Source: Thamnidium elegans (Eukaryota; Mucoromycota; Mucoromycetes; Mucorales; Mucoraceae). Taken from it: 21,242 bases of DNA. Numbering within the stretch: position 1 is the first letter of the stretch; each line of letters begins with the position of its first letter. Positions 10,425-20,600 of the stretch are shown here, piece after piece. The translations under genes and the position numbers were made by a program. The notes under the pieces were generated by a model. The model was not told where the DNA came from. It saw only the letters and a list, made by a program, of their open reading frames with translations, and ran no database searches. The stretch is from NCBI GenBank assembly GCA_025201345.1, contig JAIXMG010000053.1, positions 1-21,242 of the forward strand, read 5' to 3'.

Positions 10425-10502
10425 CGCTTTAAAGCGGTGGTGCACAAGGCTTTGCTTCGCCGCCTGTGCGATTTGAATATTTCTGGTAGAGTAGAAATAT
10501 TT
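10425..10502. repeat. Cluster of three consecutive inverted repeats
   Basis: In 78 bp there are a perfect 12-bp palindrome cgctttaaagcg (10425-10436), a GC-rich hairpin gcaca-a-ggc / gcc-tgtgc (10442-10469, loop of about 11 nt), and a 9-bp perfect stem aatatttct / agaaatatt (10476-10501, 8-nt loop). The first two form a local GC-rich island in otherwise AT-rich DNA. It could be a small structured RNA, a cruciform-forming site or the end of a small inverted-repeat transposon. I cannot tell which. Confidence 0.55.
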
Positions 10503-10713
10503 TAAAGAATTTAAATTTTAAAGCTAACATTTTTTTATTTCCTTTTTGGGATCTGGAATATTGATACTATTCAGTATAATGGACCAAATAAACACTTAAA
10601 GCCATTAGTTTTATTAATTACACGCGATCGCTTGGGTGCACTCATTTAAAAGTTGTTTATTTATTTTCTGTTTCTTATCATTCTACTTCTTTTTTTTACT
10701 TCTACCTTTTTTT

Positions 10714-10731
10714 TTGTAGTAAGTATAAACT
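10714..10731 (+). repeat. 18-bp direct repeat, right copy
   Basis: Exact match to 8762-8779, 1952 bp downstream. It is preceded by a T10 run and followed by tttattgattaagctag. Confidence 0.7.
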
Positions 10732-10778
10732 TTATTGATTAAGCTAGAAAAAAAAGACTAGATGAGTAATATTAGCTA

Positions 10779-10791
10779 GGGGGGGGGGGGG
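10779..10791 (+). repeat. G13 homopolymer
   Basis: Thirteen consecutive G in a region with few G/C bases. It may form quadruplex-type structures and is also a site where read length is easily miscalled. Confidence 0.85.
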
Positions 10792-10890
10792 ATATGAATA
10801 ATCGAGCTCCATTGTCCAGTGTTTGTATGTCGATTTAGAATTAGTGGTTGCTGTATGATGGTCTTGTTAGAACATTTGTAGAATAGCTAT

Positions 10891-11417
10891 ATGAGACCAG
10901 ACGTTGTCGTTGATAACACAGAGCTATTGGTATTTTTAAAGAGTCGAAAATTTGGTGCCAATAATGATCAGTATGTCATTGTGTACAGTCTTTATCTTGT
11001 TGGGATTGAGTGGTCTGGCTACACAGAGAAAACTCGTTAGAGCGCTCCAGATAGCAAGTTCATTGGGAAACCTATTTACGAGACTTAAAATCAAGAGTAC
11101 ATCTGATCAGTATTTTCATTTCGTAATACACCTGACGGTAAGATGGAAGAGATTTTCTGAGAAGTTCGATGTACATATGTCACAAACATGAGATTGGAAA
11201 GCAATCGAATTTAACTTATACGTTTTTTTTAGTCCATATACAGTCTTGTGATGCTCGCCACCAAGGTGTAAAAGCTTTAATTGTCATAGGAAGAGATCAG
11301 ATTTTTTTCCAGAAGAAAGGACGCATTAATTACTAGTCGAAGTGGGATTTTCATCGGGGCAAGGATGTTCAAAAATAGTATCGGCATCTCTATGCCATGA
11401 TATCCGTAGGTCCTTGA
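10891..11417 (+). pseudogene. Decayed protein-coding remnant, family unknown
   Basis: From an ATG at 10891, 49 codons are open (MRPDVVVDNTELLVFLKSRK onward, ending YTEKTR). The same frame then stays protein-like through stops at 11038, 11086, 11104 and 11158 (segments SAPDSKFIGKPIYET and SVFSFRNTPDGKMEEIF). Near 11209-11211 one extra T shifts the reading, and the next frame continues as SCDARHQGVKALIVIGRDQI and QKKGRINY, with stops at 11334, 11376 and 11415. The composition (charged, few Leu/Ile/Phe runs) is unlike random AT-rich DNA. Several stops are one C-to-T change from Gln or Arg codons. I do not recognise the family. It abuts the 3' side of the minus-strand LINE. Confidence 0.55.
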
Positions 11418-12284
11418 TATTGATATCAGTTATATCTATGTTTGATGCATATGCCGTTCAAAATTTTCAATGGGTATGATTCGGAAGCTAGCTTTCGCTA
11501 TATGTACTTGCAATTTTAAATCTATAAATAAAAGCAAGAATGTTATTTACAAAATAAACACATGCTAGTATCTGCAGTAGAGGAAAATTAGGGTAGGAAC
11601 TAGGCATGAGACTTTCACAATATTTTTCAAAACAAAAGACAAAAATCTTCGTTTTATAATAAAGAATACTACGTCTTGCACTCCAGAAAAATATGTCAGA
11701 TAATAAGTACCTCAATGGAATTGTAACTTGCAGTTGTTCGGAGTTAATGGTAACACATTTCAGTGGTAGATCTAGATACCAACGTGTAGTCCAATTTTGA
11801 GATATTGTAAGAATTGGAAGTTTACTTAACAGAGAGCCTAGGATTGATAAAGTAGAAACATGAGAGAGTACTGCTTTAAAATCCCGAGGATATAAAAACC
11901 AGGGGAGAAGTGATGTATGTGCAGTATAAGTTTGGAAGCATTTTACTACTCAAAGGGGAAAAATCCAACTCAGAAGGGCCTGATAATAATTTTTGAATAT
12001 CAATAAATGAAGTGCGAGATTCTGTTGTTCAATATCAATCAGACCTAAACCACCATGTTTTCGAGGGAGACATAGTATTGAGAAGGAAGATCGTGGCCAA
12101 ACAAGATGAACAAATTGAGATACTATTGATATGATGTCTTTAATCCATTTAGGAGAAATTAAAACTGCCCCTAGAATGTTCGAGACTCTGCTTAACAGTA
12201 TTGTATTACCTACGAGACCAGGTCCACGAATAGATAGACGTTGTTTTATTTAGAAAGTAACTAAGTCAAGTAAATTTGATCTAA

Positions 12285-13270
12285 ATCATCTGCATAACTA
12301 AGCAATTTAAAACTAGGTAGATGTTGTGTTTTGGTATTATGAATTTCGTTGTCTTTTGATGTAGCTATTGACTTAGGTGGTACTTACATTGGGAGAAGAG
12401 AGACACCGGCAAGAGAATTTGAGGCCAAGATGGTCCGTAGTAGCGGTTCAAAAGCAAGTTTAAACAGTAAGGGAGATAACGGATCTCCTTGTCTTAAACC
12501 TCGACCCTGTGGCACTGGAGCGCTTAAAAATCCATTAATGATAATTGATATAAACATATCAAAAAATAACTTTTGAATCATGCTATTCATCTTGTCAGAG
12601 AATCCAAGATGTCTAAAAACCAAACGAAGGTAATCAGGATGTACCCGATAATACGCTTTTTCTTGGTCAAGCGAACTGCAACAACATCAGAAGTAGGGGA
12701 TATCGCATTTTGATGACTCTGCATCAAAGTCGGGTCGAACCATCCACTATCAGAGATCAAACGATTATAGAGGAAACCAGTTTGGCACGAATTAATTAAC
12801 GACGGTAGAATAATATTGAATCGATTAGCTAGCATCTTGGTAAATAACTTTGCATCTGTATATTAGCGATAAAGGTCTCCAATTACTTAATAAAGTGGGA
12901 TCATCCTTTTTGAATAATAATACCATCCTCGTCGGTTGCCAGGAAGGAGGGAAGATACCAGTAAAAGTGTCCCGTAAGATTTTTAAAAAAAGTTCACAAC
13001 CAGCCTTAAATTCCTTAAACAAATATCAATATAATTCAAAAGGTATTCCATCTAGTCCGGGACTTTATCTTGCGGCGTGTGATTAAGGATATCTATAAAT
13101 TCCGTTATTGTAGTGTCACAATCCAATTTGGTTTGTTGGGACGTACTTAGTTTGGTCTCTTCAAGGAAGTTCGCAAGAATATATTGAACTGCAGTTTCGT
13201 CTAATCATCTGGTGTATACAATTCAGTGTAAAAATTTCGTGTCTCACGTATTATATCGCCAATTTTGATC
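12285..13270 (-). pseudogene. LINE fragment: reverse transcriptase domain
   Basis: The RT can be followed through frame changes: FYTELYTPDD near 13230, KVPGLDGIPFELY near 13060-13025, LSNWRPLSLI near 12900, the catalytic region DQEKAYYRVHPDYLRL near 12665-12620 (motif A Asp), QGRGLRQGDPLSPLLF near 12510-12465 (motif B), and SYADD at about 12285-12299 (motif C). At least four frameshifts separate these blocks, so no active enzyme is made from this copy. Confidence 0.85.
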
Positions 13271-13311
13271 ACCATTTCTCCTGTGGTAGAGATTTTAATG
13301 GCCAGTATTGT

Positions 13312-13980
13312 TCATCGAGACTGTGTAGATTTTATAACCTTATAAAAATATTTGTTTTTTCGCTCCCCTAATTCGTGCCATCTAGTAGCAGACCGAAGAT
13401 ATGTTTCCTGAGACAATTTGGTGATAGTTTCGTCTAACTGTTTCGCTACCTTATTAGCCAATGTATATGCGTTAGTTGATCGGTTTTCTGAAGTAGATAA
13501 TCCCTGAATACGATTCATTTTCTGTTGATAGTCCTGTTCCAACTTGGCCAAATTACTGAGATATTTTTTATTATATCCACGTCCAAAGCCCTCATCTGTT
13601 TCTATAATTGTACTTTTTAAGCATTCCCAAAGCTGTTGCGATGTGGTATTTTTATGACTAGTATTAGCTTCTCTTGTGGTCCTTTCAAAGAAAGAGTTGA
13701 CTGCCTTCGATAAAAGATCTAAAAAATATTTGTTGTTCAGGAATGTGGGGTTGAGCCGCCAGAATCCTGGACCAAAATCCATTCGAGCAGGTAATAGATC
13801 TATAGTTAATAGTTGGTGATCCGTCCAAGTTGAAGGCATATACACCTGTTGACATCTTGTTATCAAAGGTGACAGGTCATGGCGGCCAAAAATAAAATCG
13901 ATTGTGGATTTAATTTGAGTGCAACCAGGGCTTTTTCCAGAAGGAGTATATTTCAGTAGTTCAACGGTAATGCGGGTCAA
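13312..13980 (-). pseudogene. LINE fragment: endonuclease end and linker
   Basis: An open stretch of 222 codons. STIDFIFGRHDL and STWTDHQLLTIDLLP match the last part of an AP-type endonuclease, in which the Asp-His of SDH is catalytic; here the motif reads WTDH. Next comes GPGFWRLNPTFLNNKYF, the conserved start of the linker between endonuclease and RT. The frame is open to RYHELGERKNKYFYKVIKST-like sequence at the end (read here as WHELGERKNKYFYKVIKS). Upstream homology (WITQNNLID) continues in another frame to about 14030. This is the best preserved part of the element but has no complete endonuclease. Confidence 0.8.
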
Positions 13981-14030
13981 TAAGATTATTTTGTGTTATC
14001 CACTTTAATTTGACGTTGATACAGCTTAAA

Positions 14031-14139
14031 GTAAAAGGTGTAAAGTTTGAGGGGAGATTATCAAAAGTGTGAAACAACAGATAATAATATAGTAGTAAGA
14101 GTAGTGAACACCAGACTGTTTAGTAATCAACTAATTTAA
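14031..14139. other. Junction region between the two head-to-head LINEs
   Basis: AT-rich DNA between the last clear homology of the minus-strand LINE and the open stretch that starts at 14140. The minus strand reads FTLFDNLPSNFTPFT near 14065-14020, which may still belong to the endonuclease. No target-site duplication could be identified. Confidence 0.4.
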
Positions 14140-14352
14140 AGACTAGTCTTCGATAAAGTAAAAGTCAAGCAATGTATTAATTACAAAGGGACCATATCAA
14201 TTCAAAGAGAGTGGGGAATACAAATAGATTCTCAAAATGAAGTTTATATGACTTATGGTAATGAAATATTAGCAATTAATCTTAGACCTGTTATGCTCCA
14301 AGAGATGTATTTAAAGAACCCAAACGATTTATTCTACTTCAAGAAGCAGTAA
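14140..14352 (+). other. Open stretch of 70 codons crossing into repeat copy B
   Basis: Bounded by stops at 14137 and 14350; the first ATG is at 14248, so as a free ORF it would give only 34 residues. The reading (KGTISIQREWGIQIDSQ, then EVYMTYGNEILAINLRP) alternates charged and beta-strand-like residues and does not look like random AT-rich DNA. It may be the last exon of a gene or the end of a transposase or integrase. Its tail overlaps the first homology of the plus-strand LINE in another frame, so it may equally be an accident. Only its last 31 codons are visible at the start of the window (2-94). Confidence 0.3.
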
Positions 14353-16151
14353 ACACTTATTCTTCCGCCTCTCTAACTCTCTTTTGAATTATAACAAATC
14401 ACAGGCTCTCTCTCTCTCTGGCGCTATCCACATTAACTGCCAACACACCTTAAACGCATCCAACATCACCACCTGGCATGATCGGCTTTCCCCATCACCA
14501 CTAATTACCTTGGTTTTGCTATATGTTCCAATGTGAAACAATGTAACTTATATTTTGATCAATTCTGCTCCCTTATTCGACAAAATCGCTTTATACACCA
14601 ACAACGTCAACTATCTATTCGCGGTAGAGCCACAATACTGAATACTTTAATTTTTTCTCGTCTATGGCACGTCATGCGCCTATTTATATTCATTAAAGCT
14701 CAACTTCTTGCTATACGTGGTATTGGCACTCAATTTATTAATCATAATATTTTCCCTAGATTAGCTTTCGACACTATTCAAATACGTCGTTCCAAAGGCG
14801 ATCTTGGTATCATTGATCTGGTTAAACAGCAAAATGCTCTTCAATGGCGATAAGTTCGAACTCTATTAGCCTCAGATCAATTACCAGTAACCCCCTTACG
14901 CTCTCTCACTAGTCTATGCGTAATTTGGTACGCTTTTCATTTGTACTACTCCTTTTCTCAATTTCCATTATATATCTTCCCACTAATATTTTCTTCTTGT
15001 CGCTCTTCTCCTTGGTAATCTTCTAAAGTTTTTAATAGTAACTTTAAAATTTTTAAAACATTTTTAATAATTTCTTTCGCACCATGGACACGTTACCTCG
15101 TTCTTTCGATCGTTGCCATGTTAATGTTTCTATCTGTCTCTCCCTCTCTTTTCTAGATATAATTATAATTACACATTCTCTTCCGGAGTCTCATCCAGTT
15201 TTTATTACTTTTATTATATCTCAACAATTATTACAGAACTACCCAAGTGTTAAGAAACTTCTCACATCTGATATTTTTTTTATTCGATCTTGATCGACAA
15301 GTCCGTCGCGTACGATCTTTAGAGACGGAAATTATTCGTTTTCGTACAATATCCCGTTTGTAATAAATCTTATCAAGCAGAGTAAAATACTCTTCCATCC
15401 TTTCTTTGCGGCTCAGTGTCTCCTTTCTCCTAACATACCGCCCGAAACCTCAAATTCCAGGAACTTGGAACTATCATCTATCTCTTCAGCTCTTTGCACC
15501 AGCCCTAATCCTACAACTAAATGGGCTGTCACTTCTATAAAATACTACAAAGGTCTCATCTCATCTCCTTCACAACTACCACTGATCATCAACTCCAGAA
15601 AATGATTAGAGTTTTGGCAACTCGAAATTCCTTTACCGGCTCGAACTATTTGGTACCGAGCCATCCACAACAAAATACCAACAAAATCTATATTACATAG
15701 ATTATTTCCTGATAAAGCTGCATCACACAATTGCCTCCTCTGTTTGTCCAATGCGATGTCTGAAGAAACAGCAGATCATTCTCTTTTCATCTGTCCTCCT
15801 AAAAAACCTATACGGTTCAATATCTTTACATCCTACATTTTCTCTACAGGCACTCCTTCCTCTATATCCGCCTTCATTCCTACAATTTTATCGTTATCTC
15901 TACCAACTCATTTCGAAAGGGATTCCACAATAACTCCACTTCCTGAATTAAATACATATCAAATATTTGCATGCACTCTTCTTCATATTTGGCGAGCCCA
16001 CTGGAGATTCGCCTTTGATAGCGCTCCATTTATATCCGCAAACATCATTATCGCCATCACCAAAACTCTGAATCAACTCAATTCCGAAATGCAACTCGAC
16101 AAAAATAGTAAAAGTAATAAAAGTCTCATTGTGACTTTTGAAGGACTATAA
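14292..16151 (+). mobile_element. Decayed LINE retrotransposon, 3' part (copy B)
   Basis: Copy of the LINE at 34-1891. The only change seen is two extra bases in neighbouring runs (T5 at 15050-15054, A4 at 15055-15058). In copy A the frame of the 275-595 fragment continues into the 824-1033 fragment; here these two bases put them out of frame. Copy A is therefore probably the older state at this point, or the copy B runs are miscalled. The zinc-binding C-terminal frame lies at 15606-16151. Confidence 0.85.
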
Positions 16152-16180
16152 ATAAAAACGGAATTTCGGTTCCCATACAA

Positions 16181-16210
16181 ATATATATATATATATATAT
16201 GCATATATAT
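16181..16210. repeat. (AT)n microsatellite, copy B
   Basis: Same unit number as at 1921-1950. Equal length of a fast-changing tract argues for a very recent duplication or for a single underlying sequence. Confidence 0.8.
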
Positions 16211-17691
16211 GTCTGCCAATGCCTCGAAAATCTATACTATGAGTTGAACTTCAAGAGGCTTTTCTTAATAATTGCTCTTGAGTTCTGATATTTCTAAACT
16301 ATATAAACATATTCAGATATTCAGGATGTATCCTAAATTTTAAAACCAGCACGCATAAAAAATAAATATGTTCTCCATACTATAGTGCTAGGCTGCGATC
16401 GAGGTAGTAGGTAGAGCGATGTTAGATAGAACCTGGAGTTGGTGATCAAATTGGATTGAAATAAAATAAAAAGCAAGTATAAAAGCAGGAACAAGGGGGA
16501 GGGGCTGTGTATAATACCCTGAGGGACTATTGATTCAATACACTGCAGTGACTTAAGACTAAAGCTACGCGTTAAAGATACAATAAAAATTACAAAAAAG
16601 AATAAAGGGACTGATTTATTTCAGATTTGAACTAGAATTACTATTTAAAGGGGGTAATTCGTGTTACCAACAGAGTTTCCTAAACTTTACTACAATATCT
16701 TCATTCTAACTCATGTTACGGAGAGTAAAATAGAACTGTAATGGCCTCATAAATCGTATGCCAGCACAAAAATTATTGTTACCATAGAAAATTTATTCAA
16801 AAAAAACTATACTGATTCTTTGTAAAAACATGTACAGTAGGAATAAATAGAAACTGTACTAATAAGTCCATTTATCTCTTTATCTAACAGGCACAGCTAT
16901 TGCCATCACTTACAACTATCCACAATATCAACTAGTTAAGCCTATAAGATTAACTATAATAAAAGAAAATTTGTGGGCGAAATAGTTTGATACATTGATT
17001 TAAACGACAAACACAAACATTTCAGACATCTTGACATTCTGTATCTCCTGCTTGATTTTCTTTGATTTGATTATTATGTATAGGGTCTAGTATAACGAAT
17101 AAAAATGCAACTTTAAACTATTTACACAGTTATTGGCTCTACATCATGTGGTAATACATAACATTTAATAATTTCAAGTAAAACTACAGATAAATTACGC
17201 ACGACCAGTATATTTTTTCTAAAGCATCTTTAGCTGAGAAAAATCAAATACAATCGTATTTAAAAAAAATTGATATTATCCTAATTTCTGACAAATAGCA
17301 TATAAATAGGTTAAATTTAAAAAGAAGTATTGTTATTATTTACTATATGTATTCTTCATGTGAATCAATAAAAGAAAATAATCCCCCACACTCAAATTTG
17401 TGCTCTGTATTCCCACAACGTTTCTCAATCACATACCTTTTTTAGAGATTCAACCTTAGAACTTGCTCTTTTCTTCGAACACATAGAACAGATAAAGTCC
17501 GTGGAACGAATAAAAGATCCTTCCATTTTAACATTTACAACATCAGAGAAAAAATGAATATATAAATATAAGCATACATACAAATATTTTTTTCTTCTTT
17601 AACTCGCTATACAATCCTTTTTAAAAATAATACTTTCATATATAATACTCTCCATTCTTTTTAACGTCCTAATTAATTAAACTACAAAACA
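16211..17691. other. AT-rich intergenic region (copy B)
   Basis: Copy of 1951-3432, with one A fewer at 17304-17306. It holds the same TATAAAAG (16478-16485) and the same sequence before the start codon, so any promoter of the large gene is duplicated with it. Confidence 0.7.
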
Positions 17692-20600
17692 ATGCAGCAC
17701 CAAACGCATGATCATGATGTAGTCGTATCTGAAGGTGCTGAATACTATCACACTTCTGAAGACCAGCGTGGTCTTCGAGACGATGGAATGATGGAAGAAT
17801 ACTCTGAAAAGGCTGCTCCTCCTCCAAAACGTCGTTTCTATAAAACAAAAAAATATTGGATCATTTGTTCCATCATTACAGTGATTGTTGTAATTGTTGT
17901 TGTTGTTTTGGCTCTCTTCGTTATTTTCCCTAAGATTGCTCAATCGTTAATGAACAAGTCCAAGATTGATGTTACTGCCGCCGATATTACATTTATCAAA
18001 CCTGAAGCTTTAAATGATGCTGTTTACGCCAAACGTGATGCAGATAACATGAACTCTACCTTTTACATGAACATGGAAAGTGATCTTTCCAATACTGGTC
18101 CTTTCCACGCCTCAATCAAGTTTCAAAATCCTATTCAAGTTCATTACCAAGATAAGTATCTTGGTGATATCTTCCTCTACGATGAAACAAAGATTGCTGG
18201 TGGTAAAGGAAAATTAAATGCTGTTACTCCTTTCTTGATCCGTGATGAAGCTGCCTTTGCTGATTTCTCCAAGACTATGCTGGCCGTAGATGAGTTTAGA
18301 TGGACTCTTAAAGGAAAGCTCGATATTACTGCTCTTTCTAGGTAATAATTTATTTCTGATTTAATAGTCCACAAAAACTTTGAATAATGAATAACATTTT
18401 TTTTTCTTTTTTTTCACAGAACGGCTACAGTAGACCTTAATAAAGAAATCATATTAAATGGTATGTTCCACAAATCAAACAGTGATTTTAGAAAATAATA
18501 ATTGAAGCGTGTGCTAATTTTCCTTTTTAGGTATGAATGGATTCCCTAATGTAAAGATTGATTCTTTCAATCTTCCAGGTGATGATCCCAATGGTGGTAT
18601 CCTTGTCGAATTAGGTACTGTCTTAGAAAGTCCTTCTCCTATTGGTGTCCAACTCGGTACAATCAAGCTTGCCATTGGTTATGATGGTGTTAACCTTGGT
18701 GTTGTTTCTGCTGATGGTGTTACACTTGCAAAGGGTGAGAATAAGATCCTTCTTAAGGGTACTCTCGTACCTCATAACGATACTGTATCCTTGCAAAAGG
18801 TTGGTGTTCTCTTCTCCAACTATCTTGCCGGTACTGTCTCAAACACCACTGCTGTTGGTTTATCTTGTGCTCCTGATGGTATCAACCCTATTGGATGGCT
18901 CTCGGAAGGTTTCAAGACTGTCAATCTTAATGTTGCATTAGGTGTCCCTGAACCTTTGAAGATTATTAACAGTGTCAGTATGGGTTATCTTGACTTAAAG
19001 TTCGATCCTGCTACTCCTTATTCACCAATTGCCAATGCTCCTGAAGTTACTGCTGGATTCCAAATGCCTTTTGGTTTCTCTTTGAATATTACTGAGGTTT
19101 CTCAAAGTATTACTCTTGGAATTAACTCTACTGCTGATAAGACAACAAACTTTGCTATGATGGAAGTTCCCTTTGTTGCTGCTGTCAGTGATCAAGCTGC
19201 TGGTACCATCAAGTTTGCTTTGGCCAACACTGCTATTGCTGGTATTACTGGTCAAGAGAGTACTTTCAATGAATATACTTATGCTTTAACTTCTTCTGCC
19301 AACTATTCCTTTATGGTTGCTGGTAGTGCCACTACTAAGGCCAACACCCCTATTGGTCCTATCGTCTTAACTGGTGTTAACTTTACTGTTCCTACTAGTC
19401 TTCAAGGTCTTAGCTTTTTGAACAGCACTGCTACCGTTATTAACTCGCTTGATGTTACTGGTGGTACTACTGCCGGTTTATCTCTTGCTATTGACGTTTC
19501 TATGGGTAACCCCTCCGACTTCAGTATCTCTACTGGTGATGTTATTTTCGATATGGGCGCCAGTGGTACCACCCTTGGCCTTGTCACTTTGAGCAACCTT
19601 ACATTAACTCGTGGTGAAAACAAAGTTTTAGCTGCTGCCTCCTTTGATCCCAAATCATCTGATGTTGGACAAAATCTTTTGAGTACTTTTGTTATGGGAC
19701 AAGACAATGGTGTTGATATTCTCGGTCGTGCTGACTCTACCAACATTGCTTCTCTTGCTTCTGGTTTAAGTGCCATCAGTCTTGGATCTACTCTCCCTGG
19801 TCTTAAGACTGCTTTAATCCAAGGATCTTCTTTGATTGTTAATGATGACACTCTTACCACTAGCATTGTTGGTGTCAAGGTTTCAATCGCTAATCCTTTC
19901 AGCGCTGGTTTATCTATCTCAAAGGTTGTTTCTGCTGTTACTTTCGGCGGTATGCCCATTGGTAACATTGACCAAGATATTTCTAGTAATCCATTCATTA
20001 TCGGAGGAAAGTCTACTGCCGAATCTTTCCCTCTTAGCATGTCCATGAACTTGGAACCTGGAGCCGTTGCTTTATTGATGCGTACTCTTGCTGTTCAAGC
20101 CAATTTGGATACACGTTCTCTCGATGCTTTGCTTACTTTAGGTGGTTTCGAAATTGATGGTCAAGAACATCTTGAAGCTGATCCTGCTCTCTTTGAAAAC
20201 TTTGATATCTCCAAGTTTGTCATGGACGCTATGGCCGCCTTGAAGGTCGATCTCTCTCTTTCTTCTACATTAGCCATCGGTGAGTATGTCAACGATTTGG
20301 CCTTCTCTCAAGCTGGTGTTTCTGTTTCTACTGATAAGTCTGTTACTGCTTTAATTCCTATTGTTGGTCAACCTATCGTTCAACAAATTGTTGATGGTTC
20401 TGTTCTTGGTTTTGAAACTGTTATCATGTCTAATGTCACTGAATCTTCCTTCAGTGTCCAAATGAAGGGTAGTATTACCGGAACTGGTCCCATGGCTGCC
20501 ACTATTAAATTCCCTACACCTCTTACTGTTACATGGCAAGGAAAGGTTATCGGTAAAGTTAGTATGGCTGATATCGTTGCTAAACCTGTTGTCGGTGCTC

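Larger units (their letters stand above)
11500..14030 (-). mobile_element. Decayed LINE retrotransposon, minus strand
   Basis: Reading on the minus strand from about 14030 to about 11500 gives the order expected of a LINE ORF2: end of the AP-like endonuclease, linker, reverse transcriptase, thumb, and part of the C-terminal region. Many frame changes and stops show it is dead. Between the YADD motif (12296-12285) and the thumb motif QRLSIRG (about 12245-12222) only about 35 bp remain, against about 300 bp in the plus-strand LINE, so an internal piece is deleted. The C-terminal part aligns with the other LINE (PRKHGGLGLIDIE against SKGDLGIIDL; LLSDIFFWSARR against LLTSDIFF). No zinc-binding domain is visible, so its 3' end is also missing. 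The outer limits are approximate. Confidence 0.85.

Noticed and set aside
10142..10425. Small overlapping open stretches on both strands (Lys-rich with Leu/Met runs; Phe-rich on the other strand)
   Set aside because: The composition follows directly from A and T runs, with no motif, splice structure or start context to support either.
11500..16151. Twin-primed (5'-inverted) insertion of one single LINE
   Set aside because: The geometry fits, but the parts present in both halves (thumb and C-terminal region) differ clearly in sequence and overlap widely, so they come from two elements.
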